DNA of 64,000 bases from a virus, in IMG/VR virus record IMGVR_UViG_3300025671_000004, positions 1-64,000 of that record, one strand, 5' to 3'. This document shows, piece by piece, positions 1-6,244 of this stretch (its first letter is position 1; every line of letters begins with the position of its first letter). The notes under the pieces are model-generated. The model did not search any database and had not been told where the DNA came from. It was given only the letters and a program-made list of their open reading frames with translations. Both the position numbers and the translations under genes were made by a program.

Positions 1-60
1 ATCAAGACCAATAACCGCATCGTCAAAGCCGTCTGCTGTGTATGTATTTGTATCTGACAT
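1..60 (-). CDS. Partial gene, phage hypothetical protein (N-terminus only)
   Basis: An ATG read on the minus strand at 58-60 opens a frame that runs off the window; the visible start is MSDTNTYTADGFDDAVIG. This N-terminus resembles a small conserved phage protein family whose members begin with a D-G-F-D-(D/E)-A-(I/V)-I-G segment; the family role is unknown to me. The gene is transcribed divergently from the winged-helix gene at 90 and shares its palindromic promoter region. Only about 20 codons are visible, so the identification is tentative. Confidence 0.6.
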   Translation of the reverse strand, partial: MSDTNTYTADGFDDAVIGLD

Positions 61-64
61 TTGG

Positions 65-82
65 TAAGTTTGCACAAACTTA
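65..82. promoter_or_regulatory. Divergent promoter/operator palindrome
   Basis: TAAGTTTG at 65-72 and its exact reverse complement CAAACTTA at 75-82 form an 8-bp inverted repeat around a CA spacer. Each arm is also a match to the Bacteroidota -7 element TAnnTTTG, one pointing right toward the gene at 90 and one pointing left toward the gene starting at 60. Two opposed promoters that overlap like this could not easily fire together, and the palindrome could serve as a repressor operator. Neither arm has a clear -33 element at the usual spacing. Confidence 0.5.
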
Positions 83-89
83 ATCAATT

Positions 90-593
90 ATGAATGAAAA
101 CGAAAAGCCGCTTGCAAAACGCGAGCATGACTATCTGAAATTCTACAGAATAGTCTCAACATACTACAGAATAAAGCACAACCTAGAGCAGTCAGAATTA
201 GACATGCTGCTATTCCTGTACTCTGAGCCATACTTCGATTACGAAAACTTCAAGGAGTATGAGCAGATCATGCCATGGGACAATCAAAGGTTCTCAAACT
301 TGAAGAAGATGGGCTTCATTGAAACCATAAGACACAGAACAGGCAGCCACAGGTCGGTCTACAGGATTAGTAGAAAGGGTAGATACATGATAGCGTCAAT
401 GTACAAAACACTTGAAGGAGAGATAGACATATCCCTACACAGGGTCCTAAACCCGATGGTAAGGGTAAACAACTCCTACCGGGACAAGGTCTACATCAAC
501 GCTATCAAACTTATGAGGAGAAAGGTCTCAGCACATAGACAGAGGGGAAAGGACGAAGACGATGAACCAACTGATCCTACTCAACGGCAATGA
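90..593 (+). CDS. Winged-helix (MarR-like) DNA-binding protein candidate
   Basis: A 167-aa basic protein. Residues about 35-110 look like a winged helix-turn-helix: a helix around SELDMLLFLYS, a recognition-type stretch NQRFSNLKKMGFIE, then a basic wing RTGSHRSVYRISRKG. The C-terminus is highly charged (RQRGKDEDDEP). This layout fits a MarR-like or replication-initiator-like DNA-binding protein, but no ligand or target can be read. It is transcribed away from the main early block and its last 17 bases overlap the convergent groES gene. It could regulate the palindrome just upstream of its own start. Confidence 0.65.
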   Translation: MNENEKPLAKREHDYLKFYRIVSTYYRIKHNLEQSELDMLLFLYSEPYFDYENFKEYEQIMPWDNQRFSNLKKMGFIETIRHRTGSHRSVYRISRKGRYMIASMYKTLEGEIDISLHRVLNPMVRVNNSYRDKVYINAIKLMRRKVSAHRQRGKDEDDEPTDPTQRQ

Positions 594-834
594 CATTCTG
601 CTCTCTAACAACCGTGTGAGACTCTCCATTTATCATCAAGGTAAAGGAACCCGCTTTGTCGTAGTACAGGACATCCCCCTCCTTTACTGAGGTAACCTCA
701 TGCCCGGGGCTAATCACGGTACCCTTGTGGTATCGCATGTCCTCTACTTGAGACTGAAGCATGCTCAGGCCCGATGAGGTTTTGATTTCCTCCTTGATTC
801 TTTTGAGTACGATGTACTTCCCTACTGCTTTCAT
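577..834 (-). CDS. groS: Phage co-chaperonin GroES
   Basis: An 85-aa GroES-family protein, close to the usual 95 aa. The GroES beta-barrel ends are clear: V-L-K-R-I-K-E-E near the N-terminus, the mobile-loop region T-S-S-G-L-S-M around residues 19-25, G-T-V-I-S-P-G-H, EGDVLYYDK, and a C-terminal V-V-R-E-Q-N-V-I-A-V strand typical of the family. It would cap the GroEL-like ring encoded two genes upstream. Its start overlaps the stop of the Nmad1-like gene by 4 bases (ATGA), so the three genes 2851-577 form one operon driven from 2872-2903. The 3' end overlaps the convergent gene at 90-593. Confidence 0.88.
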   Translation of the reverse strand: MKAVGKYIVLKRIKEEIKTSSGLSMLQSQVEDMRYHKGTVISPGHEVTSVKEGDVLYYDKAGSFTLMINGESHTVVREQNVIAVE

Positions 835-1205
835 CCTCTGATTTTTGTATCAATACTTGGGAAACCATCAGGGAGATTTATCGGATCAACCTTTGTTGAC
901 ACGATATCACCCTCGTTCAGTATCATGTGCAATAAGACGGCATAGTTCGCCAAATCAATCACGGAATCGTTGATCGACTCGTTAACCGGGATCTTATCAC
1001 TCGTGAGAAGGTTACCCAACCTAGCAACTTTTGTGGCTATCATGTTTAAGCAGTTCGTAGCGGCATTCCCTCCCGCTATACTTCCTGCCAACTTGAAATT
1101 AGAAAGCCTGTCTTCATTCGCGTAATCATTACCCTTTCTCAAAAGGAGGTAGGTCATTTGACTCAAAACCTCATCTAAGTGCTCTTTTTGTTCTTGAATT
1201 GTCAT
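831..1205 (-). CDS. Nmad1/DUF1599-like protein (MazG-type helical fold)
   Basis: A 124-aa all-helical protein with the signature of the DUF1599 family (nucleotide modification associated domain 1): KGNDYANEDRLSNFK, then a helix with N-M-I-A-T-K-V-A-R-L, then ESINDSVIDLANYAVLLH, where the acidic D-x-x-x-D-L motif resembles the metal site of MazG-like NTP pyrophosphohydrolases. The family name implies a role in nucleotide metabolism or base modification; no partner modification enzyme is visible here. It sits between groEL and groES and is translationally coupled to groES, an unusual place for it. Confidence 0.7.
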   Translation of the reverse strand: MTIQEQKEHLDEVLSQMTYLLLRKGNDYANEDRLSNFKLAGSIAGGNAATNCLNMIATKVARLGNLLTSDKIPVNESINDSVIDLANYAVLLHMILNEGDIVSTKVDPINLPDGFPSIDTKIRG

Positions 1206-1216
1206 TGTATTGGATT

Positions 1217-2851
1217 TTAATCTTCTGATCTCACCATCGTGACGATGGCATTTGTTGAAATAATCGTTGTAGCCACGCTAACAGCGTTTTTGAGTGCGCT
1301 TATGGTCACCTTAAGCGGGTCAATGATACCCATCTCAATCATGTCGCCATACACCATGTTTCGTACATCCCATCCGAGTGTACCTCCAACAGAGCACTTG
1401 ATGTTGTAGTCGAAGAAGTTCAGACCTGCATTCTGAAAAATCTTGATAATCGGTTCGGTCAAACATTCAGCAAGTATGTCATGAGCCAACTTGTACTCTG
1501 CAGAAACGGACTTGTCATCATCCAACTCATCGCGGAAGCTCGTCATTTTTGATGCCACCGTGTAGAGCGCGACTCCCCCGCCGGGCAAAACACCGCTATC
1601 GAGCGCAGCTTTAACCGCGCAAACGGAGTCATCGATGCGGTCATAGAGCTCTTTCTGCTCAATGTCCGTGTTACCGCCAACGTAGATGATACCAATTCCA
1701 CCATTGAGCGAAGCGATCCGCTCGGATAGGAATCTTTGGTAGTTTTCGTCATTGGATTCATCGCGAGCCTCAACGAGTTCTTGGAATTTCTTGTCGATAG
1801 CCTCATTGTCGTAGTGATCTTCATCATCAGACTTCACCAAGATAGTCTCCAACTGATCAGAAACTACCTTGGCGACAAATCCCAAGTCTGATGTGGAGGC
1901 AATGCTCAGGTCATCACCTGTTTTTTCGCTGAAAAACGTAGCACCAACGCTCAAGGCGATGTCACCCATGATTTCATGGCGCCTAAAACCGAAATCGGGC
2001 GCACTAACCACGCAAAATTTCAGTCCGTTCTTCACAACGTTCGCAGAAAGTGTGTTAATCACGTTCTGAGAGCAGTCTCCTATGATCAAAAGCGGGGCGC
2101 GATTCTGAACCACCGGCTTGATGATGTTTTCAATTTGAACAATGTCGGTAACCTCCATCTCAGTCACCAACACATACGCATTTTCGAGTATACACTCGTC
2201 CTTTTTGTAGTTGTTGATGAAAGATTGAGACGCCATACCGCGCTTGACGCGTATTCCACTCACAACCTTGGTGTGCGTGTTGGGCGTATCCGACTTTTCC
2301 ACCGTGACTATCCCATTCTTTCCAACAGATTTGTAGACCTCGGAGATGATTTCCCCGATCTCTTTGTCGTTGTTGGCAGAAATGGTGGCTATGGACTTCA
2401 TGTCATCCTCGGATATCTCAGTAGACATGCTCTCGAGCTCACCAATAATCTCCTCACAAACCTTGTTGATGTTCGAAACCAAGGCAGATTTGTTGTCCTC
2501 CTTGGATGTCATGGCCATGGCCTCTTTGATGATGGCCTCAGCCAACACAATTGACGTTGTGGTTCCATCTCCTGCAACCAAAGCAGTCTTGTCCGCCGCT
2601 TGGCGGATGACTCTTACGGCGAGATTCTCCACCGGGTCTAAAAGTTCGATCGACTTGGCGACTGTTACACCATCCTTGGTGATGGTTAGCGAAGAAGTTA
2701 GGTGAGGTGACTCGATTAGCACCGTGTTGCCACTAGGCCCTAATGTACTGCCAACGGCTTTTGAGATTTTTGAAATGCCCGAGATGAGCTTTCTGCGACC
2801 CTCTTCATCGAAGAATAGGTCCTTTGGGTAATAACCTGATTGTTGATTCAT
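1217..2851 (-). CDS. groL: Phage chaperonin GroEL
   Basis: A 544-aa group I chaperonin of normal length. The family landmarks are in order: SKAVGSTLGPSGNTVLIE near residues 30-47, TITKDGVTVAKSIEL, the ATPase signature VAGDGTTTSIVLAEAI near residue 95, and GGGVALYTVA in the C-terminal equatorial domain. The apical domain is divergent, and the usual C-terminal Gly-Gly-Met tail is missing (the protein ends TMVRSED). It would fold phage or host proteins with the co-encoded GroES. It has its own strong Bacteroidota-type promoter 21 bases upstream. Phage genomes with both halves of a chaperonin are uncommon. Confidence 0.95.
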   Translation of the reverse strand: MNQQSGYYPKDLFFDEEGRRKLISGISKISKAVGSTLGPSGNTVLIESPHLTSSLTITKDGVTVAKSIELLDPVENLAVRVIRQAADKTALVAGDGTTTSIVLAEAIIKEAMAMTSKEDNKSALVSNINKVCEEIIGELESMSTEISEDDMKSIATISANNDKEIGEIISEVYKSVGKNGIVTVEKSDTPNTHTKVVSGIRVKRGMASQSFINNYKKDECILENAYVLVTEMEVTDIVQIENIIKPVVQNRAPLLIIGDCSQNVINTLSANVVKNGLKFCVVSAPDFGFRRHEIMGDIALSVGATFFSEKTGDDLSIASTSDLGFVAKVVSDQLETILVKSDDEDHYDNEAIDKKFQELVEARDESNDENYQRFLSERIASLNGGIGIIYVGGNTDIEQKELYDRIDDSVCAVKAALDSGVLPGGGVALYTVASKMTSFRDELDDDKSVSAEYKLAHDILAECLTEPIIKIFQNAGLNFFDYNIKCSVGGTLGWDVRNMVYGDMIEMGIIDPLKVTISALKNAVSVATTIISTNAIVTMVRSED

Positions 2852-2871
2852 TGAATTTCGATTTGGTGAGG

Positions 2872-2903
2872 CAAATGTAATCAGAGGATTTTAAAAACCA
2901 AAA
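2872..2903 (-). promoter_or_regulatory. Bacteroidota-type promoter of the groEL operon
   Basis: Read on the minus strand, TTTTG (2899-2903) is followed after exactly 19 bases by TACATTTG (2872-2879), matching the Bacteroidota -33/-7 consensus TTTG-N19-TAnnTTTG. The groEL start codon lies 21 bases downstream. This is the cleanest host-type promoter in the window. Confidence 0.75.
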
Positions 2904-2916
2904 TAAAATGTTGCTA

Positions 2917-3111
2917 TGTCGAAATGTCGAAATGGTTCGCCCCTTTTCTCTCTTATATACTTCCCCCTTTCTTTTTATTCTTTTTTTTTCCTCTATATAG
3001 CTTTTAATAATTAACAAAATTAACATAAGTATTAATAATCAATAAGTTAAGTAAAAAATAGCGTCATAAAAGAGACAGAAATTGTGTCGAAAAGAGAAAA
3101 TTATGTCGAAA
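2917..3111 (+). repeat. TGTCGAAA direct repeats and pyrimidine-rich tract
   Basis: TGTCGAAA occurs at 2917-2924 and immediately again at 2925-2932, then at 3085-3092 and 3104-3111; TGTCGATTTTGAAA follows from 3178. After the tandem pair comes a pyrimidine-rich stretch (2939-2992) with TCTCTCTTATATAC. A similar module, ATGTCGGAAA then TCTCTCTGTATAC and a T-rich tract, lies at 16102-16170 in front of the primase gene. The shared layout suggests a protein-binding or transcription-control element. Confidence 0.45.
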
Positions 3112-3886
3112 ATAAATTGGGTTTAAAAAAGGGGATTTTTGGAGTGATAGTAATGCTATCGATAAATTTCTGAAGAATGTCGATTTTGAAATGGTATCCT
3201 GACGAATTTTTGTCGGCGATATGACGATTTTTTGGGAGAGATATGGGGGGATTTTGGGTTATATATATGATTTCACGGAAAAGCCCCCGATGTGAAAACG
3301 ATCAAAAGTTGGGGTGGGGGGTGCTATTTTCTAAAAAAGGCTGCATTTTTTTGGCTTTTTTGCTGTAAGTGGCTGACTATCAATCAGTTATGGGTTCCAA
3401 AAGCCCATAGGTCAGCCGTTTTTCGTAACTCGTTGATAATCAAGCAGTTATGGTTTCGGTGGGTTTGGCTGTTTTATAGGTATCAAAGCCCGAAAAGTGT
3501 ACAAATTTTGGACAGCAGCTAAGTTGCTGATTCTCAGAGTAATAGACAAAATTTTGCGTAACTAATTGATTCTCAGCACTTTACTAAGTGCTTGGTAATC
3601 AATCACTTACAACTTTCAAGCCCTAATTTCAAACCCAATTTCGCCGAAAATCACGATTTTTCAATCGCTGTAACTTGTTGATTTTTAGGACATTACGCCG
3701 CCCACTTGATGCCGTTGGAAGGAAAAGTGTAGACTATTTTGGACATGTTTGTCTACTATATTGGACAAAATTTAGGTCATGCCAAAACGTAACTCGCTGA
3801 TTATCAAGCAGTTAGCTTTTTGGCATGTCGCTTGCTATACATTACATGTCGCAGGATGCCTATTATTGGTAACGGCGACTCGGAAA
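3112..3886. other. Non-coding control region / candidate replication origin
   Basis: About 780 bases between the divergent groEL operon and the first early gene hold no convincing coding frame; the only open frame (3292-3522) is made of repeat sequence. The region contains the seven-copy iteron-like array, three TTGGACA motifs (around 3510, 3741 and 3762), and inverted repeats such as GGCTGAC (3371-3377) with GTCAGCC (3411-3417), GTAGAC (3729-3734) with GTCTAC (3751-3756), and ATGCCAAAA with TTTTTGGCAT around the last iteron. I see no TAnnTTTG promoter facing the early genes. The mix of iterons and palindromes between divergent transcription units is typical of origins, but function is inferred. 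Confidence 0.5.
3366..3814 (+). repeat. Seven 25-bp quasi-palindromic iteron-like repeats
   Basis: Units of about 25 bases start at 3366, 3426, 3520, 3559, 3585, 3671 and 3790. Most begin TAA(C/G)T, have a central TGAT(T/A)(A/C)TCA-like core, and end A(G/C)TTA, so each approximates an inverted repeat. The copies at 3426 and 3790 are nearly identical; those at 3520 and 3671 are the most degenerate. All are in the same orientation with irregular spacing of 26-119 bases. This is how initiator or regulator binding sites look in phage and plasmid origins. Confidence 0.7.
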
Positions 3887-3905
3887 GGTTGCCCGATACG
3901 CAACC
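3887..3905 (+). repeat. GGTTGC hairpin, copy 1
   Basis: GGTTGC-CCGATAC-GCAACC: a 6-bp stem with a 7-base loop, 31 bases before the start codon of the gene at 3937. First member of a ten-copy hairpin family spanning 3887-10302. Confidence 0.75.
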
Positions 3906-3936
3906 ACTAATATAAACAAACCAAATTTATTTTATC

Positions 3937-4515
3937 ATGTCAAATTCAAATGCAAAGGTTGCGAATGGCGCAACCAAACCAAAAACCAAAACAATTAAGC
4001 TTGAAAGCAATGAACGCGCTGTAGTCAATGCCATAAAAAATGGCATGCGCTCACTTGAAACCCACTCTATTAATGGTCTTGAGAAAGCCGTAAACATTGG
4101 GCGCGAGTTCCTAAAATTGCGTCAATTTTGGAATGACAGATTAAGCTCGCTGTATCGTGAGCAGGGTGTTAATTGGAAACAATTCGTCTCAACCACCATT
4201 GGTAAGGACTATACATGGCTTACTAGGTTGGCGAATTGCGCCAAAATTAAGGACAGCGATGCGTCCGTTTACGAAGGGTTTCTATCAGATGCTAAAGTAT
4301 TGGGCTTCCCGGTCACGCCGGAAGGGTTGATAGCTTTCGCTAATGGCAAGGATGGAAGTAAGGGCAACAAAGGTAAAACACCACCGGCGGACGTCATCCG
4401 TTTCAATGGCCTTGAGGCTAAGTTCAAGGACGGCAAGTTCGAAATAGTCAAGGGCGACCGCAAGAAGGTCGAAGCCCTTGTAAAATACTTGCAAGGCGAA
4501 TTGAAGAATATGTAA
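3937..4515 (+). CDS. Hypothetical protein, DUF3102-like, first gene of the early operon
   Basis: A 192-aa basic protein. Residues about 45-110 (A-V-N-I-G-R-E-F-L-K-L-R-Q-F-W-N, then W-K-Q-F-V, then Y-T-W-L-T-R-L-A) resemble the DUF3102 / phage-plasmid pattern of a long helix followed by a helix-turn-helix-like segment. The N-terminus is low-complexity and lysine-rich, and the C-terminus has a K-F-K-D-G-K-F-E-I-V strand pair. It is the first gene after the iteron region, and a hairpin repeat lies both before it and inside its first codons (encoding KVANGATK). A strong terminator follows it, so it may be made in excess of downstream genes. A DNA-binding or regulatory role is plausible, not shown. 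Confidence 0.7.
   Translation: MSNSNAKVANGATKPKTKTIKLESNERAVVNAIKNGMRSLETHSINGLEKAVNIGREFLKLRQFWNDRLSSLYREQGVNWKQFVSTTIGKDYTWLTRLANCAKIKDSDASVYEGFLSDAKVLGFPVTPEGLIAFANGKDGSKGNKGKTPPADVIRFNGLEAKFKDGKFEIVKGDRKKVEALVKYLQGELKNM
3957..3975 (+). repeat. GGTTGCG hairpin, copy 2 (inside coding sequence)
   Basis: GGTTGCG-AATGG-CGCAACC: 7-bp stem and 5-base loop, within codons 7-13 of the gene at 3937, encoding V-A-N-G-A-T. The trailing sequence is AAACC instead of the more usual ATAAA. Confidence 0.75.
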
Positions 4516-4522
4516 TTCTTTT

Positions 4523-4552
4523 GAGGCGGGCTTCGGCTCGCCTCTTTTTTTT
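4523..4552 (+). terminator. Strong rho-independent terminator
   Basis: GAGGCGGGC-TTCG-GCTCGCCTC folds into a 9-bp stem (one G-T pair) capped by a stable TTCG tetraloop, followed by eight T residues (4545-4552). It lies 8 bases after the stop of the first early gene, so transcription of later genes either reads through it or restarts downstream. Confidence 0.88.
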
Positions 4553-4596
4553 CGTTCACACTCATCACACTCATCATGTGCCGAGCTGAACGCTTT

Positions 4597-4656
4597 TTGC
4601 TGTTTTGGAAAGGTTGCGCGGACGCAACCATGTGCGGTTCGATTCCGCAGCAGCAA
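4597..4656 (+). ncRNA. tRNA-like structure containing a GGTTGCG hairpin
   Basis: A T-arm-like hairpin, TGCGG-TTCGATT-CCGCA (4633-4649), has a 7-base loop fitting the T-loop pattern. The next 7 bases GCAGCAA (4650-4656) pair with TTGCTGT (4597-4603), with one G-T pair, as an acceptor stem would. Between them lies hairpin copy 3 in the place of an anticodon arm; there is no room for a D-arm. It is about 60 nt long, too short for a normal tRNA, and no CCA is encoded. It lies directly before the start codon at 4659. Either a tRNA mimic or a coincidence of hairpins. Confidence 0.4.
4612..4629 (+). repeat. GGTTGCG hairpin, copy 3
   Basis: GGTTGCG-CGGA-CGCAACC: 7-bp stem with a tetraloop, followed by ATG in place of ATA. 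It ends 29 bases before the start codon at 4659 and sits inside the tRNA-like structure 4597-4656. Confidence 0.8.
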
Positions 4657-4658
4657 CT

Positions 4659-4880
4659 ATGGAAACTTTAAATAAAATTCAAGCCGCATTCAACGTGTGG
4701 CACAACGGAGGTCTGCAGACCTCATCGTTTTACTCTGCGAGCGAAGATGAGGCTCGCATGGACGCGTTCATCGAGCGCTCAGAAGAGCAGCTCGAAACCA
4801 ATTCGAGTTTCACCTTACTCACGTTCACCGATGAGGATGAGGCGTGGGAAGAGTGGTGTATTTATAATGAACAATCTTAA
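4659..4880 (+). CDS. Hypothetical small acidic protein
   Basis: 73 aa, starting METLNKIQAAF. I chose the ATG at 4659 because the in-frame upstream TTG would translate the hairpin. The C-terminal half is strongly acidic (ASEDEAR, TDEDEAWEEW). I do not recognise the family. Preceded by hairpin copy 3 and followed 2 bases after its stop by copy 4. Confidence 0.65.
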   Translation: METLNKIQAAFNVWHNGGLQTSSFYSASEDEARMDAFIERSEEQLETNSSFTLLTFTDEDEAWEEWCIYNEQS

Positions 4881-4882
4881 CA

Positions 4883-4900
4883 GGTTGCGTAGACGCAACC
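4883..4900 (+). repeat. GGTTGCG hairpin, copy 4
   Basis: GGTTGCG-TAGA-CGCAACC followed by ATAAACCAAA, in the 35-base gap between genes, 16 bases before the ATG at 4916. Confidence 0.85.
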
Positions 4901-4915
4901 ATAAACCAAAAACAT

Positions 4916-5284
4916 ATGAAAATAAAAGTATTCTATGAATTATTCGAGCGCATTGAATCGGTGTTCGATGAGCGCGGTAACGTTAAAAGTCGCAAAGCAT
5001 GCACCAAACGTGTGCTTGGTAACAAGATTGATACCACCATTAAAAATGATGGTATTCATGGAAAGAACTTAATCCTGCATGAGTATATCGGGTCTGAGTT
5101 GACTGAAGTATCAATGCCGCACCACAAAGCGGTCAGCTTAGTTGATGAGCTGTCGAAGTATTACTTAGGGAAGGTAGCCCACCAAAATGGTGTGGAATGG
5201 AATGAAATGCTCTTTGAGAAATACCTTCATTACAGGAGCGTGTACGGAGAATTATTAGGACTTAAAAAACCACAGGTTGCGTAG
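4916..5284 (+). CDS. Hypothetical early protein
   Basis: 122 aa, unrecognised. Mixed alpha/beta composition with a basic N-terminal half (residues 20-45 rich in Lys/Arg). Its stop codon TAG (5282-5284) lies in the loop of hairpin copy 5, so ribosomes finishing this gene would open that hairpin. This could couple it to the next gene. Confidence 0.75.
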   Translation: MKIKVFYELFERIESVFDERGNVKSRKACTKRVLGNKIDTTIKNDGIHGKNLILHEYIGSELTEVSMPHHKAVSLVDELSKYYLGKVAHQNGVEWNEMLFEKYLHYRSVYGELLGLKKPQVA

Positions 5285-5292
5285 ACGCAACC
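5275..5292 (+). repeat. GGTTGCG hairpin, copy 5
   Basis: GGTTGCG-TAGA-CGCAACC followed by ATAAACCAAA; the 26 bases are almost identical to copy 4. The loop contains the TAG stop of the preceding gene. It ends 21 bases before the ATG at 5314. Confidence 0.85.
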
Positions 5293-5313
5293 ATAAACCA
5301 AATAATAAAAAAA

Positions 5314-5523
5314 ATGAAAAAATCAATCATTGGACTCTTGGAAGTCCTCGCAATCTACATGGCATCTATCATATTGATAAATGCCTTTTTTATGCTACTG
5401 AGAATACTAGTATTCTTCACACTCAGCATCGAGTGGGCGGATTCTTTAGGGCTCGCAATCTTCGGGTTTTGTGTGAGCATAGTAGGAGGGTTTATCGTAC
5501 TACATATTAGATATGATGAATGA
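5314..5523 (+). CDS. Small membrane protein, two predicted TM segments
   Basis: 69 aa, almost entirely hydrophobic: one segment at about residues 7-35 (LLEVLAIYMASIILINAF and on) and a second at about 45-63 (LGLAIFGFCVSIVGGFIVL), separated by an acidic turn. Likely in the host inner membrane. Function unknown; small early phage membrane proteins can alter uptake, exclusion or signalling. Overlaps the next start by 11 bases. Confidence 0.7.
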   Translation: MKKSIIGLLEVLAIYMASIILINAFFMLLRILVFFTLSIEWADSLGLAIFGFCVSIVGGFIVLHIRYDE

Positions 5524-5782
5524 GCATTTCTCAGCTATCCGCAGGAAGTATAGTACTGCGGATACGCGCACTTTTCGAGCCATGACCACCAAGTGGTTGA
5601 ACTCGATGGAAAGTATTGACGTGAAGTCGTTGGACATTATCATGTACGACCGCAGACTCAGAGGTCTGTATAAAGTGTACCTTCAAGATGACGGCGATTA
5701 CCACCTCACCAAAAGGTTGCGAAACGGCGCAACCATAAAACGTTGGAAAGTAAAAAGAAAGCAATGGAACACAGAAAGTTAA
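5513..5782 (+). CDS. Hypothetical basic early protein
   Basis: 89 aa, basic, unrecognised. The start overlaps the preceding gene (ATGATGAATGA), giving a choice of ATGs at 5513 and 5516. Its last third encodes hairpin copy 6 (R-L-R-N-G-A-T-I-K) and a very basic tail (KRWKVKRKQW). The tail may be a by-product of the hairpin and overlap with the next gene. Confidence 0.65.
   Translation: MMNEHFSAIRRKYSTADTRTFRAMTTKWLNSMESIDVKSLDIIMYDRRLRGLYKVYLQDDGDYHLTKRLRNGATIKRWKVKRKQWNTES
5715..5734 (+). repeat. GGTTGCG hairpin, copy 6
   Basis: GGTTGCG-AAACGG-CGCAACC followed by ATAAAA. It lies in the 3' end of the gene at 5513 and 29 bases before the ATG at 5764. Confidence 0.8.
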
Positions 5783-5958
5783 CGCGCGAAAGAATGGACG
5801 ACCACCATGCGTGGTTGTACCAAGGTGCGATATCCGAAGAGGAGGCGAGAATGCTTCAGATCGAAAGCGGATACCACCCGAATGGATATGGTTTCTTTGA
5901 GTTCAAGTTGAACGCAGATGGAACCACAAGTTGGAAGTGTTGGGATTCATGCGATTGA
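5764..5958 (+). CDS. Hypothetical small early protein
   Basis: 64 aa from the ATG at 5764, unrecognised. Acidic and aromatic, ending TTSWKCWDSCD. Overlaps the preceding gene by 19 bases and abuts the next start by 1 base (TGATATGG), consistent with one translationally coupled series. Confidence 0.6.
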   Translation: MEHRKLTRERMDDHHAWLYQGAISEEEARMLQIESGYHPNGYGFFEFKLNADGTTSWKCWDSCD

Positions 5959-5959
5959 T

Positions 5960-6244
5960 ATGGTGAAGTTCAAGATATACCAAGTTGGCGACCAAATAAT
6001 GGTCGAGAAACCAACTGCAGGCGAGCCATGCGTATTCATGAGCAAAATGAACCTATTTGAGATGTTTGTATCCGTATCTGATACGTTCGAGGTCGTCATA
6101 GACTCATACACCCATTTATACATGGGCGAGTTCAAGTGCGATGTAAAGCCAAACAAGAGACGTTGGATGTTTAGGATACTCAGTTGGACAGAACAGATTA
6201 TTGCTTACCAAAACCAAAAGAGATATGAGATACCGAGTAATTAA
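5960..6244 (+). CDS. Hypothetical early protein
   Basis: 94 aa starting MVKFKIYQVGDQ, unrecognised, mostly beta-strand-like (K-F-K-I-Y-Q, Q-I-M-V-E-K, F-E-V-V-I-D). I chose the ATG 2 bases after the preceding stop over a longer frame from 5918 that would overlap that gene. Confidence 0.65.
   Translation: MVKFKIYQVGDQIMVEKPTAGEPCVFMSKMNLFEMFVSVSDTFEVVIDSYTHLYMGEFKCDVKPNKRRWMFRILSWTEQIIAYQNQKRYEIPSN

Noticed and set aside
1976-2554. 192-aa open frame on the plus strand opposite groEL
   Set aside because: It is antisense to a well-supported, conserved GroEL frame and has no recognisable protein features of its own.
3292-3522. 76-aa open frame in the control region
   Set aside because: It is composed of iteron and inverted-repeat sequence with low-complexity translation, and lies in DNA that otherwise looks regulatory.
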